Below, in pieces: positions 11,962 to 22,219 of a stretch of 64,000 nt of DNA (position 1 is the first letter of the stretch; every line of letters starts with the position of its first letter). The stretch is taken from positions 62,001 through 126,000 of the forward strand of contig PSQN01000003.1 of assembly GCA_002989075.1 (NCBI GenBank). Direction: 5' to 3'. The DNA comes from Arthonia radiata (Eukaryota; Ascomycota; Arthoniomycetes; Arthoniales; Arthoniaceae). The position numbers and the translations under genes were made by a program. The notes under the pieces were generated by a model. The model was given only the letters and a program-made list of their open reading frames with translations, was not told the DNA's origin and did not search any database.

Positions 11962-12955
11962 TTATTTCGATGATTCACTCATCGTCTTTCTCACGGCCTT
12001 CATTGCGTCCTTCACGTCGTCTTCATTCATCCATTTTCTTCCCACAAATACGTTCAAGAATTCTTCAAGCGCTTCGCATCGCTCCGTTGCATTGCTGTGC
12101 GCCGCTGTAGTAGGCTGAAATTTCTCGTACTCCTTCGAATATTCAGACCACGGCGCGATAGCGCGCACGCAAGCGGTATAAGCAACTCTAACCGCATTTG
12201 GTCTGTGATTATCATTGCTTGTGAAGAACTTGATGCTATAATTTGCGTGTTAGCTTCAGATATAAACATCAGGTGATGTTCACGGACTTGGCGCAAATCC
12301 TCGATTTTTCCCCAAATAATGTATGCCGCACGTCTATGGAATCGAGCCTGACCCCGCGGCCATTTCGAGAGACTTGTTCGGCAGAGTTTGCAATGATCTT
12401 GAAGTGGATCTCATTGACTCGTTCACCCTTTTATGGTTTCGAGTCAGCTTCTTGACGGACGCCTGATAGACCCTTAGAGCAGCGGCACTTACTGCACGTT
12501 CTTTGTACCTTTCGAGGATATTGAAATGTACCATTTGAATCCTGGCTACCTTGGACGTTAGATGGGTCAAAAAGGCTACTGTGGCGTGCAGTAACGGTTG
12601 AGTGTGACGTAACGTTCGTGATGTTGGCAGCCTTGATGAGTACGCTAGATACAAGCTATAACGTATAATACGGAGCTCTGCGGACCATCTGGTATACGTA
12701 AGCATTTTATTGATAGACCAACTTGCAACGATCGCCATAGCAGGGTTCGACGGGTTGGACAAGGCGTGGGAGGAGCGCAATCCTCGGAAGTCGTGAAGGA
12801 TGGATCCAAGCAATCCTTACATGCCAGAGCTCGGACTGATTCTCCACAAAGTCATTCCTGTCGTATACGTACTGGGTTTCGTGTTGCTTGCAATCCCAGA
12901 AAAATTGTTCCAAGGACTTTTGTCCGATCGTAGACAGATAGTTAACAGTACGCAC
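11962..12955 (-). CDS. Array 1, unit 4: unknown three-module tandem family
   Basis: A putative first exon (about 12840-12955) reads KSLEQFFWDCKQHETQYV and ends ENQSELWH before GTAAGGATT. A second module near 12600-12735 reads ASWSINKMLTYTRWSAELR. The third, at about 12252-12450, reads ERVNEIHFKIIANSAEQ. The last, at 11962-12225, reads IKFFTSNDNHRPNAVRVAYT, APWSEYSKEYEKF and LEEFLNVFVGRKWMNEDD. This copy shows the fullest set of parts, so it is the best template for defining the family. The cysteine-glycine-valine (CGV) triad of the other copies reads RGV here. Function unknown. Confidence 0.5.
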
Positions 12956-12978
12956 TAATTGGCACTTGGTGACGGTTG

Positions 12979-13890
12979 CTATAGAAAATCTAACAACGGC
13001 ACTTCTATCCCGCGCCTACGCAGCTCCTTCTTTATGGCCATACTTAAATCAAGCCAGGTCGACACATTCATCCATCCATTCACTCTAAATTGAGTCAAGG
13101 CTTTATCCAGCGACTGGTTGTGAATAAGAGCGTTGCCCTTTGTCATCGCTTCAGCGAGTGCGGGCTTTTCAAATTCCTGCTTGTAGCTATCCCATGGTAC
13201 CACTCTGCTTACATTAGCCGTGTAAAGCGTTTTTACCATGACGGGCTCTTCTGGGAAAATCGGGCTTCTTGTAATCGTGAAGTCCCTCCTGCTCGCGCCT
13301 TGTTAGCTAATTCGAAAAGAGTGATGGATCCGCATACACACTCATCGCAGAGAGAATATAACAATGGGAACTGCTTCTCCAGGAATTGGACTCGTACGCC
13401 GCAATATTCCCAGTCAGGTTTCCGCGATGGTAGTGCGATGAGAATGAAACGGATATTCGTTACGCGTTCAGCTTTCTGCTAATTTGCTCTTTGATTATTT
13501 CCCGGCGCTCGCATCCGATACGCCTGACGTTCTTGGACTTACACCAGGATGCCAGTGTGGCCAGCGAAGGGCGCCCATTAAGAAAGTGTATGATGGCTTA
13601 CGAGTTCGCAGCAGTAGATCGATTAGGGGAGTAAGCAACTGGATTGCGTGATCTGTTGAACGTAGACGATGTTTGTAAGGGTTTGAATGTCAACTACGCA
13701 CCAGAGAAAAGCGGCAATATGTTGTACGCAGATGGGCAGGATGTCCGCTACACGTAAGCACTTTTGTAATAGGCCAAGTAGCAAAGAGCGCTGTAGTTTC
13801 TTCCTGAAGGATGTGTCAAGGTGTAGGATCAGTGCAATCCTCTAGCATCCTGGCGGATCATCCTATGTCGCTGTGGAACCCTGGTGCTGT
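12979..13890 (-). CDS. Array 1, unit 5: unknown three-module tandem family
   Basis: The first module is partly decayed (ATWPITKVLTCSG, about 13640-13790). The middle exon, preceded by an AG at about 13467, reads ERVTNIRFILIALPSRKPDW, then YCGVRVQFLEKQFP. A short intron with GCTAAC branch site and acceptor AAG leads to the last exon: RRDFTITRSPIFPEEPVM, VVPWDSYKQEFEKPAL, and LDKALTQFRVNGWMNVST, ending at 12979. The non-coding part to the right (about 13785-13880) still aligns with the matching part of units 3 and 4. The duplication unit therefore covers more than the exons. Confidence 0.5.
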
Positions 13891-16429
13891 GCTCGTGACT
13901 TCACTGTAATGAGGCCGTAGTAGACTGCATTAATAATATGCTTGATCTAGAAATCTGTAGTGAGATTTGCTGTCCAGATGTCGTCTAATAATCGCATCGC
14001 GACAAGTGATGCTAGGCTGTAAGTTCGCTTCTCTCTTGCCCATATCTTGAGTTCTCGATGAACGCTCATGACGTGCGCAGCGCGCTTAGCAGAACACAGA
14101 TCAATCGCGATTCATTTCCGTTGTAGTGATGGGAGAAGCAGTCGGTGCCCAAGTAGCAGTTCCAACTGTTCGGCATTCCTCGACCGCTCACAGGGCAGTA
14201 CCAATTGGCAAACGGCTGTAGCTACTATTTGGGAACAAACAGAAGCTCAAGCTACTTCGGCTTCTGCGACTGCGACCGACCATCTCTCTCACGCAACCAA
14301 TTGAGCGCCTTCAACTGTAACAAGCATTAGCTCTCATGTGCACAGAACCGATGTGTTAGGTAGTATCCGTACTATGTAGATTCCGCAGCGACAAAGGACA
14401 TTACCGAGGAATTCACCCATGCTGTGACGATGAGAGCCTTTGACCACACCTCTTTGCTGGAAGTGACTTCGCAAGATGTGTTTGTAATAAATGTTCTTAA
14501 GGATACGAGGTCAGTGCAAAGAATGTGAAGACGTTCTATGAGCTGCAAGTTCTCAAGCGATGGCGTTGAAGTGGCCTATTTATCATCGAGTGTGCGATGG
14601 ACAAATGCGAAGAAGCCAGGTCGTACCAAGACTGAGGTGCCATCTCCTTTTCTTGGACGGTCATTGCATGAACTGTTGTGACAGCTGGTGAGTCGGTATC
14701 ATCTCAGGACTGGTAGTTTTGTACCGATCTTGTGGGCCGAGATAGGCAACAGGTTATTCCCGGTCTGGCATGATCGGAGGCAAAAGGCTCCGTGCTGACC
14801 GTCGCGCAGCCGCAAATGGAATGCGCATAGATGATGGTTTCGAAGAGTGCGTCGATGTATCTTCATAGTGTGGTCTTCATGCTCTTGAACGGCCATAATT
14901 CTTGAAGACATTTCGACTCGCGAAGAATGGTACCTACAAACATTGCATGTGTTTGGCACCTACAGTTTGACGTGTTTCTGCTGCCGACCGTGCATCTGAT
15001 TCTATACGAACGCGCACCAGACAGCAAGATCGACGGTTGCATGCTCCCCCGTCTCATGACCAAGATATGAGCATCCTGCACTTAGCGCGATTGAACTCCG
15101 CCTCAGTCCGCAAATTCCATGCAAGCCTGCAAGCACTTTGAGCGCAGACACTATTCTGTTTGATAAATTATTCGAAAGGTGATGTTGATTTCACCTCCAC
15201 TCAACATGTGCAGATCCGGGAGTATCATTACCAATCCTTCGGATCGCTGAGCCTCCTTTTCTGTCGAAGACAATTAGCTGCGGAGGAAGGGGATCTTAGG
15301 AGATGATGGAGACGTACGCAATCCTAGTACAGACGACGGCATAATGTGCGCGGTAGACAAACCAAGTGCACCACAGCGTCAACAACATGTTCTTTGGCTT
15401 CCTCAAGAAGAGGCATATTACTGTTATGATTTCAAAAGCTGCAAAGCTAGTAGTATCTTCCTGACATGCCTGTAACTTTTGAAAACAGATTAAAAGTAGG
15501 ACAAAAAGTTCTCTTGAGAGAAGTTAAGAACCGTAGGAAGACCAGACGTGGGTCATTGGATGCTGGACACACTAACAAGCCATGCCAGCCGCAGCAGCCA
15601 CGTTACAGCGCTGAATGCTCGGGTGTGCGAGATTGCCGGAGTCTGCTTGTAAGCTCCAGCTGTCATATTGGATTTGCGACTGGGCTCTAACGGGGGTTGA
15701 AAGCGTGCTGACTGTTCCGTGTCTCAGTTTCGGGTGTCTTGTGAGACAGCGTGTTTGGCGAGAAACCCGACCGTTCAGTAACAAGCTTCAACAGCTTGCA
15801 GAAGCTGCTACATATCATGAGCGTCTCCAGTGGCACAGCCGCACGATCGTAACTGGGACAACCCCTCTTTGAAGTGACAATATTCATGATATTTCCAGAG
15901 CGTATATCTGCATGGCGATGGTACGGTGATCGCGTGTCAATGATAGGGTCTGGAGAGTGCAAGCCGAATGCCCTCGGAGGTTCACGAAGTCATCTGTGGC
16001 TGCAGGTGAGCCAACCGCTGGCAGTCAAGGAACGAGATTTTCGTCATTCCCTGCGAGTTTACCACTGCCCTATGTGGCCATCTCAAGCGTATGGACAGTC
16101 TCCTGAGCTAACATCCTGACGGAGACTGTGAGAAGGACGAGGTGCGTTCTGCCATTGCCGTCCTTAGTTTGATCCGTAGAAACTATCAAGTATTAGACGC
16201 AACGCGGTTCGTGCATCGACGACAGAAACGCCGCGAAGGAGCGCCATGAAGAAGACGCCACCAGAATAGCTGACTAGCAACCAGAAGCTGGTTTCAAAGG
16301 CGCGATGCGAGATCGTGATGAAACAAGTAGAGAGTACGTTTGGCGAAGAGGAAGAAAGATGCCAAGAATAGATAAGGATGAATATCGTAGGTTTCGTCAG
16401 ACTAAACATCTGAAGACTAGCGTCTTGAG
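13891..16429. other. Gene desert, 2.5 kb
   Basis: No frame here shows a motif, good splice logic or likeness to array 1. The stretch could contain older, unrecognisable array copies. No inverted or terminal repeats were noticed. Confidence 0.45.
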
Positions 16430-17023
16430 CTAGTAGTCCATGCGAGGTACACCCTGGTCTACAAAGCTTGCATCTCGCCACCGTGGTGCTGGAGCATTCT
16501 CACCCAGTGTCTCAAAGCGCGCACCCCACTCGGCCAGCACGCGGAGATGTTGCCAAGCAGTGTCCAACTCCTTCAGATGCTGCGGGTCAGCAATCACACC
16601 CGCTCCACGCATCTTCGCTACTTCCTTCTCCATCTCCTGCGAGTACTCCAACGCCAATTGCGCAACGTGTTCCCGAGCGTCCACCCTCGTGTTGAAGATG
16701 TCCATGTCCTTTTTCTTCCAGAACGTCTCCTCGGTGTTGATGTCAAAGCGGGGATTGGAGTTGATGTCAACGTCGGTCGGGAATTCGTCGTTCCTCCATT
16801 TCTTCTCGCACATTCTTTCGTATTCCCAAAGAACATCTTGTTCGTTGACCTCGGTTTCGAAATCGGCGTGCATGAGCAGTCTAGCGAAGTAGTCGCAGAT
16901 TTCTCGCCAGGCCTCTGGATTTCGGGCTGCGACACGGCGTGATGCATCTTCTTTCGCACGCCCTGGAGCAACGTGGGGGCGCTTGCGTGGCTCATTGGAG
17001 TTGCCGTTCGACTCAGAAGCCAT
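16430..17023 (-). CDS. Conserved-looking hypothetical protein, 197 residues
   Basis: A single exon runs from ATG at 17023 to TAG at 16430. The N-terminus is polar and basic (NEPRKRPHVAPGRAKED, a possible nuclear signal). The rest is rich in charged helices: WREICDYFARLLMHADFETE, EQDVLWEYERMCEKKW, and a likely coiled coil around QLALEYSQEMEKEVAKMR. It ends WRDASFVDQGVPRMDY. I do not recognise the family. The reading frame is clean and the composition is strongly coding, so I regard it as a real gene. Confidence 0.65.
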   Translation of the reverse strand: MASESNGNSNEPRKRPHVAPGRAKEDASRRVAARNPEAWREICDYFARLLMHADFETEVNEQDVLWEYERMCEKKWRNDEFPTDVDINSNPRFDINTEETFWKKKDMDIFNTRVDAREHVAQLALEYSQEMEKEVAKMRGAGVIADPQHLKELDTAWQHLRVLAEWGARFETLGENAPAPRWRDASFVDQGVPRMDY

Positions 17024-17609
17024 GTTGGAGTCTGCTGTTGGGATTTGCTGTTGGACTCTAGACAAGTTCAGTTCGGAACAGTGGGCGACTTATATTAGAT
17101 GCAATGAAATGTTTGGCGGGAAAGCGAGGCGCCAAACGTAAACACAAACAGATTACGTGTCTCCGTAAGCGCGAATCGGGCCTGAGCAAACCGCCTTCAT
17201 CTTCTGAAAACCCTGAAGTCAGCTATGGAAGAAAGTCTGTTTGTTCTCTAAATGTCCTCACCAGTTTGCAAAACATGGTATGACAACAGGCACTAGGAAA
17301 TCTCAGGAAGAATCAGCACTATCACGATTGAGCAAGCCTGAACAAGTCAAAGCATCGGAAGCTCGAAACAGGGCGAGAGTGTTAATCGTGCTTGACAGTC
17401 TTCTTTGCAGCTCAGTCGCGAAACCTACTGTTTGGCCACTGCCAGATCTTCCGCCCGCGACGTCAAGGTTCAGGGTCTCAACAATGCTGCTGACTCAATC
17501 TCTGTGCTCTTGCGGCCTTTCAGCACAATGCTGAGCATCCTTACCAGCTCAACTCAACGCACCGATCATCAAGTTATAGCCTCCCTGCGAATGCATTCCG
17601 CTCTCTCCA
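17024..17609. other. Intergenic stretch, no clear gene
   Basis: Plus-strand frames at 17241-17647 lack motifs. The 100 bases right of 17023 are the likely promoter of the minus-strand gene there. Confidence 0.4.
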
Positions 17610-17822
17610 TCAACGCCTTCCTACCATCTCCCTCTCATACTTACTGAGCTTGGTATCAAGCCCGTCATAATGGATGTGACGCAATTGGTCGGCGATGCTC
17701 GACATCCAAAAGGTGTGGTGACTAGAGGAAGAGATGAGCAGTGGTTGACGCGGAGAAGCCGCGTACTTAGCGCGTTTTGAGGCATCGCGTGCATCAATAC
17801 GAAAAGATATGCACTTCATCAC
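17610..17822 (-). CDS. Possible small hypothetical gene
   Basis: The frame from ATG 17822 reads IDARDASKRAKYAASPRQ and then SSIADQLRHIHYDGLDTKL, followed directly by a textbook donor GTAAGTATG at about 17648. A CAG acceptor near 17590 would add only a few codons. The donor and the protein-like composition are the only support. There is no family signal. It lies 98 bases from the end of the DUF1917 gene. Confidence 0.3.
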   Translation of the reverse strand: MMKCISFRIDARDASKRAKYAASPRQPLLISSSSHHTFWMSSIADQLRHIHYDGLDTKLSKYEREMVGRR

Positions 17823-17919
17823 TCGGGGGTATCCCGATAATGTGTCGACGCCTTGACGTAACTTGACGCTCCATCGAACTGCATCTCACCACTCTCTAGC
17901 TTTTTCGCTTTCGTGGCAC

Positions 17920-18900
17920 TCACTTCCCCTTCCGCTCATTCAACACCGCCCCACTCCCATACAAGCTCGCCTTCATCCCATACTCATTCCCACTATTCAC
18001 CTGCAGCAGCGTCCAAGCATCACACTTGTACCAGATCCCCCTCTTATCCTCTCGACTCACCAGGCCCAGATCCCGCAAACCCATCAACACGCGCTTCACA
18101 TCACCCTCATCCTCAAAGTCCCGCGTATAGATGCAGATGACCTGCTCCTCCCGCCCCTTCTCGCCCTCGGCCTTTTGCTCCCGCCGCGCGACCTTCGCTG
18201 TTGGACCCAGTACACCTTCCACCATGCCCTCGCATACGCGCTGCCAGATCTTGTCGACGCGATCGGGCATGCAGAAGATCATCCATTTCCCACTTTTGAC
18301 CTCGTACTTTCTTGCGTACGCTTTCAAGCGCTCGACCAGCTCCTCACGCGGCTTCGATAGCTGTCGTTCCAGACTTCCCTTGCCTCGCTTGTCTATCTCA
18401 GCGCTGAGATCGCTCTTGAGATCGAGAAATTGCATCAGCGCTTCCCGTCCTTGGCGTACAAAGGCGCCTTCGTTACCATATACACGTGCGCTGGGTTCAA
18501 CGTACGGGTTCGCGACCCAGATCCATGACCCGTCGCCGGAAACATCACTGTCTTTGGTGATGAAGCGGGAGCTAGCGTAAGTGCTTGATGGTGGGAGGCG
18601 AGTGACGAAGTCTGAGACCGTCTCGTTGAGCTGTTTGCCTTGAGCTGGGTAGCCTTCGAATGGGTTGTGCAGAGGCTTTTGGGTGTGGACGAGAGAGTTG
18701 GCGATGACGGTGGGCGTGCGGGATTGATAGGAGAGGTATGCAGTGGGCGAGGTGCAGGATGAGGGTGGCGGTGAGCCTACATGTGGCATTAGAGTGGTCG
18801 CAGGTGACTGGGGACATTTGGCTGGGGATCTACCGTGAAAGGACGAGTCATCAGAGATGCAGTCGTCTGCAGCGACGGGATCGTTAGATAACGAAGCCAT
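17920..18900 (-). CDS. DUF1917 / UPF0696 (C11orf68-like) protein
   Basis: A single exon of 326 residues starts at ATG 18900. After a serine/proline-rich N-terminus (about 100 residues) comes the DUF1917 core: SWIWVANPYVEPSARVYG, a helix with REALMQFLDLKSDLS, YEVKSGKWMIFCMPDRVD, LGPTAKVARRE, VICIYTRDFEDEGDVKRVL and a closing WYKCDAWTLLQVNSGNEYG. In this family the fold resembles eIF4E, but the cellular role is not settled. The order and spacing of the blocks fit the whole family, and I see no damage. The family assignment is from memory of the conserved blocks and could be confirmed by a profile search. Confidence 0.75.
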   Translation of the reverse strand: MASLSNDPVAADDCISDDSSFHGRSPAKCPQSPATTLMPHVGSPPPSSCTSPTAYLSYQSRTPTVIANSLVHTQKPLHNPFEGYPAQGKQLNETVSDFVTRLPPSSTYASSRFITKDSDVSGDGSWIWVANPYVEPSARVYGNEGAFVRQGREALMQFLDLKSDLSAEIDKRGKGSLERQLSKPREELVERLKAYARKYEVKSGKWMIFCMPDRVDKIWQRVCEGMVEGVLGPTAKVARREQKAEGEKGREEQVICIYTRDFEDEGDVKRVLMGLRDLGLVSREDKRGIWYKCDAWTLLQVNSGNEYGMKASLYGSGAVLNERKGK

Positions 18901-19238
18901 GGCTAAGCCAGGCTATAGCGGCTGGTGTTCAAAGCATGTTCGCTGAAGTGAGAGTAAGTACCTAGTGAGAGGTGCAGCAGTTTCAAGCAAGCAGAAAAGG
19001 TCCAATCGGACGATAAATATCGATTAACGGTGATGGTATCACACTTATCCAATAGAGCCACACGTCTCTTCATTCTTGCTCACTTCTAGCGGCTACGAGC
19101 ACTTCGCAATCAAGACTGACAGCATTCGCATACAGTCCAAGAAACACTTTCAACATTAAAACCGCTTCCCATTCCGAACGGTCGCTTATACATAAGCTCA
19201 AACATCGCTGACCGAGATCATTGGCACGCTCTCATCTC
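18901..19238. other. Intergenic stretch, no gene seen
   Basis: This stretch lies between the start of the DUF1917 gene and the 3' end of the NADAR gene. It probably holds the DUF1917 promoter and a terminator region. No motif was recognised. Confidence 0.4.
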
Positions 19239-20258
19239 TTACCACATACTACTCTCCTCCGTCAACCACGTCTGCCACGCCTTCCCCTTCAGCTCCTTGC
19301 GCGCCTTCATCAGCGCCTTGCCATACAGATTCTGGCCCTTCGCACCTGCCTTCTCCACACCCCAACGCTTCCAACACACCTTGTCCGTCACAAACACCAG
19401 CTCCTCATTCCCGGTCCGGAGCAGCTTCCGCTTCACGTCTTTACTCTCCGGCTGCGTCCCCAGGAACCGCCCTTTCACCAACTCCCACACCACGTCTTCA
19501 CGATCCTCAACCACTTTCCACCCCTCGTCGTCAAGCGCGTAGCTCTCTTCCGCCTCGTCCAGAACGGACCGCAGCGTCTTCTTGCTCGCACCGATGATAT
19601 CATCCTCGAACCCTGTACCTTCCCATGAGCATCGCACGAACCAGTAACTAGCCGCTAAGCTCGTGACACCGCGGTCGTTCTTGCGGCGCGGAACCTTGAC
19701 GAACTTACCCTTCTTGGGAGGGGCGACTGGAGCGTCCTTCTTTCCGACCTTCTCGGCGAGGTCGGCGGCGCCTTGCGGGAAGTGGTCGTCGTAGAAGGGC
19801 GACAGGAAGGCGTAGATCTTGGCGGGACCGACGACGTCGAGGTCGGCCGTGAAATGTTGAATCCAGCGGGGCCCGGCCACTGTCTTTAGCGCAGTAGATG
19901 GGGCAGGCGCGCTAGCCGGGCAAGGCGCGACTGAGGAGGAGGAGGAGGCAGACAAGAGCGATGTCTGTGCTGTGTGGTAGGAAGAACCGGAGCCTTCGCT
20001 ACCAGAGGAGCTGTTGCTGTTCTGGCGCGGTTTTGCGCCGTTGGAGGACGTTGCGGCCACGGATGCCTAATTGTTTGAGGATGTAGGCAGAGCAGCGGCT
20101 ATTTGAGCTATGCTCATGCTGCTCTGCTCGTTGGCAGGGAGGGCTGGTTTTGGCTGTGGCGCATGCAGCACGGCGGACTCCGCGGTGCCTGGGACGCGCA
20201 AGTTTCGCTGGACCTGTTCAGCGGCGGCTTGCTTCTTCGCAGCTGATCTGCGAGGCAT
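19239..20258 (-). pseudogene. NADAR-domain protein, frame interrupted by one TAG
   Basis: NADAR domains (Pfam name; formerly DUF1768, YbiA-like) cleave N-glycosidic bonds of ADP-ribose or riboflavin-pathway compounds. The C-terminal blocks are clear: VVWELVKGRFLGTQPESK, then RKLLRTGNEELVFVTD, WKRWGV, and GQNLYGKALMKARKEL. The N-terminal part of the domain is KIYAFLSPFYDDHF. The frame from ATG 20258 (MPRRSAAKKQAAAEQ) runs to 19239 with one TAG at 20067-20069. Between that TAG and the NADAR domain there is no ATG, so the domain cannot be made from a downstream methionine. No intron with good signals removes the TAG. Options are a nonsense allele, read-through, a non-ATG start, or an error. Without the TAG the protein would be 339 codons long. 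Confidence 0.65.
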
Positions 20259-20780
20259 ATTTGCAGTACCGTAGTGTTATGGATGTCTTGAGAAGGCTCT
20301 TGGGAGAATTGCAATAGCTGTGAGTGGCTGAGATGTAGATGCTGAACAGTGAACAACAGCAAATGTGAGTGCGTGGTTATGTCGCTTGGGTTGAGAGCTT
20401 TGACGCTGCAGGACAGCTGCGCAAGAGAAAGCCATATTTATACTTGCTCTGTAGTCGGACAGATGCTCTGACAGCGCCTACACTGTGCGCTAACAGGTGC
20501 TCAGACAAACCAGACGACTCCGTCATACTTACATAGTGGACGAAGATGGGCACAGTGCGGCGTGTATCCGACCCAAGGGGTGCACTGAATCTGTTTGGAC
20601 AACTGAGCCTCTTGATCAATGATCATGGAACGATTCTTCTTGATCAGTTCGTGGATGCTGGCTCGTGCATGACGCCGCGCTATGCCATTTCATGTTCAAT
20701 CTTGCTACTCTTACACGGGCAAAACCATGCTCTTGCACTTCCGACGTCTTCAACCATTCATCCTGCACCTCGACGGGACG
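20259..20780. other. Intergenic stretch, no gene seen
   Basis: This is the upstream region of the NADAR gene and the downstream region of RPN12 (both minus strand). A frame at 20377-20619 has no motif. Confidence 0.4.
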
Positions 20781-21691
20781 TCAGACAATGGTCTCCAGTT
20801 CCCTTGCATACCCCAGCGTATTCTCAATGACCGTTCCGCTCATCGCCAGCACATCTTCTCGGGCGCCCTCCTCTTCCGCGGGAAAGTAGACACGCCCATC
20901 CGACACTGTCCAGCCCCGCTCTTTGCCAAACTCTACTACACTGCCCTCGCTGTCCAGGAAGAGCAGGTTCTTTGCGTTCGCGACAGGGATGGAGCCGTAC
21001 GCTTTCTCGGAGCATGAAGCGACTTCAGAACGGATGGTGTGGATGAGAATCTGTTCGTCGCGTCAATCATACAGTTTCTTACCCACCCTTGTTCATCACC
21101 ATAAAGCACGGAGAAACTCACATTCGTGAAGACACCATATTCCTCACAAGGCACGCCACCCCTCGTCTCCCTCCACACACGATCATACGCCCCCTCCATC
21201 AACCAACTCTCAAGACGCACAGGATATCGAATCATCTCGTCCTCCTCCAGCGCCTTTCCACCGCTCTCCGCGGTCTTCCGCTCCAGTCCCTCGAGCACAG
21301 TATGAAATCCCGCATAATCACCCTGACTCAGCAGCAGCAACAGGTACAACCCCGTCACTTTGCTTCGCTCGCCCTTGTACGTCTTGCTCATCTCCTTTCC
21401 GATGTTTGCGGGGACATCGTAGAACGGTTGCAGCTGCTGGTAGTACCGCGTGAACGCCGCGGGATCTTGGAGGCGGATGGAGATGAGCGCGCCGAGTTCG
21501 AGGATGTGTTGGGCTTGCGCCAAGAGCTTCGGGGCGTTCTTTGGTGATGGAACGAGCGCATCGGCGTGAAGGAGGGCGAGTTTGGATTTCGTGAGAAGTT
21601 GGGCGCTGTTGGAGTGGGAGGAATGGGAGAGGTTGTTTTGGAGTTGTGCGATGAGGGTGGAGATGTCGGAGTTGGAGGTGGCGGAGGGCAT
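20781..21691 (-). CDS. RPN12: 26S proteasome regulatory subunit RPN12 (PSMD8)
   Basis: RPN12 is a PCI-domain subunit of the 19S lid, and its incorporation completes lid assembly. Exon 1 is 21122-21691 and exon 2 is 20781-21050. A 71-base intron (donor GTGAGT, acceptor ACAG) is phase 0, giving 279 residues. Recognisable stretches are LTKSKLALLHADALVPSP, GLYLLLLLSQGDYAGFHT, the block around RYPVRLESWLMEGAYDRVW, and, after the intron, ILIHTIRSEVASCSEKAYG and the family ending FPAEEEGAREDVLAMSGTVI. Start ATG 21691 gives the usual length. An upstream in-frame extension exists but looks non-coding. The gene is complete and undamaged. Confidence 0.92.
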
Positions 21692-21874
21692 TGTTGCAAC
21701 CTGAGTTCTCTGTGTGCTATGTGAGAGACCGAGGAGATGATCGAGAGTCAGAGTAGAGTAAATGGTGTCGACGAACTGAGTTGAAAACGAAGACGGAAAT
21801 TGTGACGAATGTTCGTTCAATAGCACGGGTGGTCTGTGCGTGGTCAGCCCTTAGGGTTATTGCCCTCCTCCGCT

Positions 21875-22135
21875 ATGTATCCTCGCAACCCCTATTCACC
21901 TCCTGAGCCCTCGCCTCTCTTTTCGCCCAGCAAGGTGATAGTGTGTGGTGTCCTCATTATCACGTGCGGTCGGTGTGCCTATACAACAATCCAACGAAGA
22001 ATGCAAGAGCGTCGAGAGAGACAAAATGTGCTGATGGAAGACGCCATATCTGGAGACGATTCCTACGCAACACTATTCGATTATGGTCTTCAAAAGAGCA
22101 GTCGTCTTGTGGCGATAGAAGTTGCTTTTCCCTAG
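21875..22135 (+). CDS. Possible small single-pass membrane protein, 86 residues
   Basis: ATG 21875 opens a frame of 86 residues. A proline-rich N-terminus (YPRNPYSPPEPSPLFSP) is followed by one hydrophobic segment VIVCGVLIITCGRCAYT and a basic helix (RRMQERRERQ). The ending is acidic-polar. It is divergent from RPN12, 183 bases away, and precedes DPH7 on the same strand. Short membrane proteins of this layout are common in fungi. No family was recognised. Confidence 0.4.
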   Translation: MYPRNPYSPPEPSPLFSPSKVIVCGVLIITCGRCAYTTIQRRMQERRERQNVLMEDAISGDDSYATLFDYGLQKSSRLVAIEVAFP

Positions 22136-22219
22136 GATTTGGTAAAGCATTCTGAATCGGCAGGAGAACGGGCGACAATAGACGCCTTTTATAGGTACCG
22201 AGACCTCTGAACCCGCTCG

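Larger units (their letters stand above)
8283..13890 (-). repeat. Tandem array 1: five diverged units of about 1.0-1.3 kb
   Basis: Five head-to-tail units on the minus strand share three protein modules and some non-coding blocks, for example the similar stretches at 11803-11870, 12723-12843 and 13785-13880. Divergence is high, so the duplications are old. I know of no named family with these motifs. Confidence 0.65.

Noticed and set aside
14000-16400. Further array 1 units to the right of unit 5
   Set aside because: None of the three protein modules or the aligned non-coding blocks could be recognised there.
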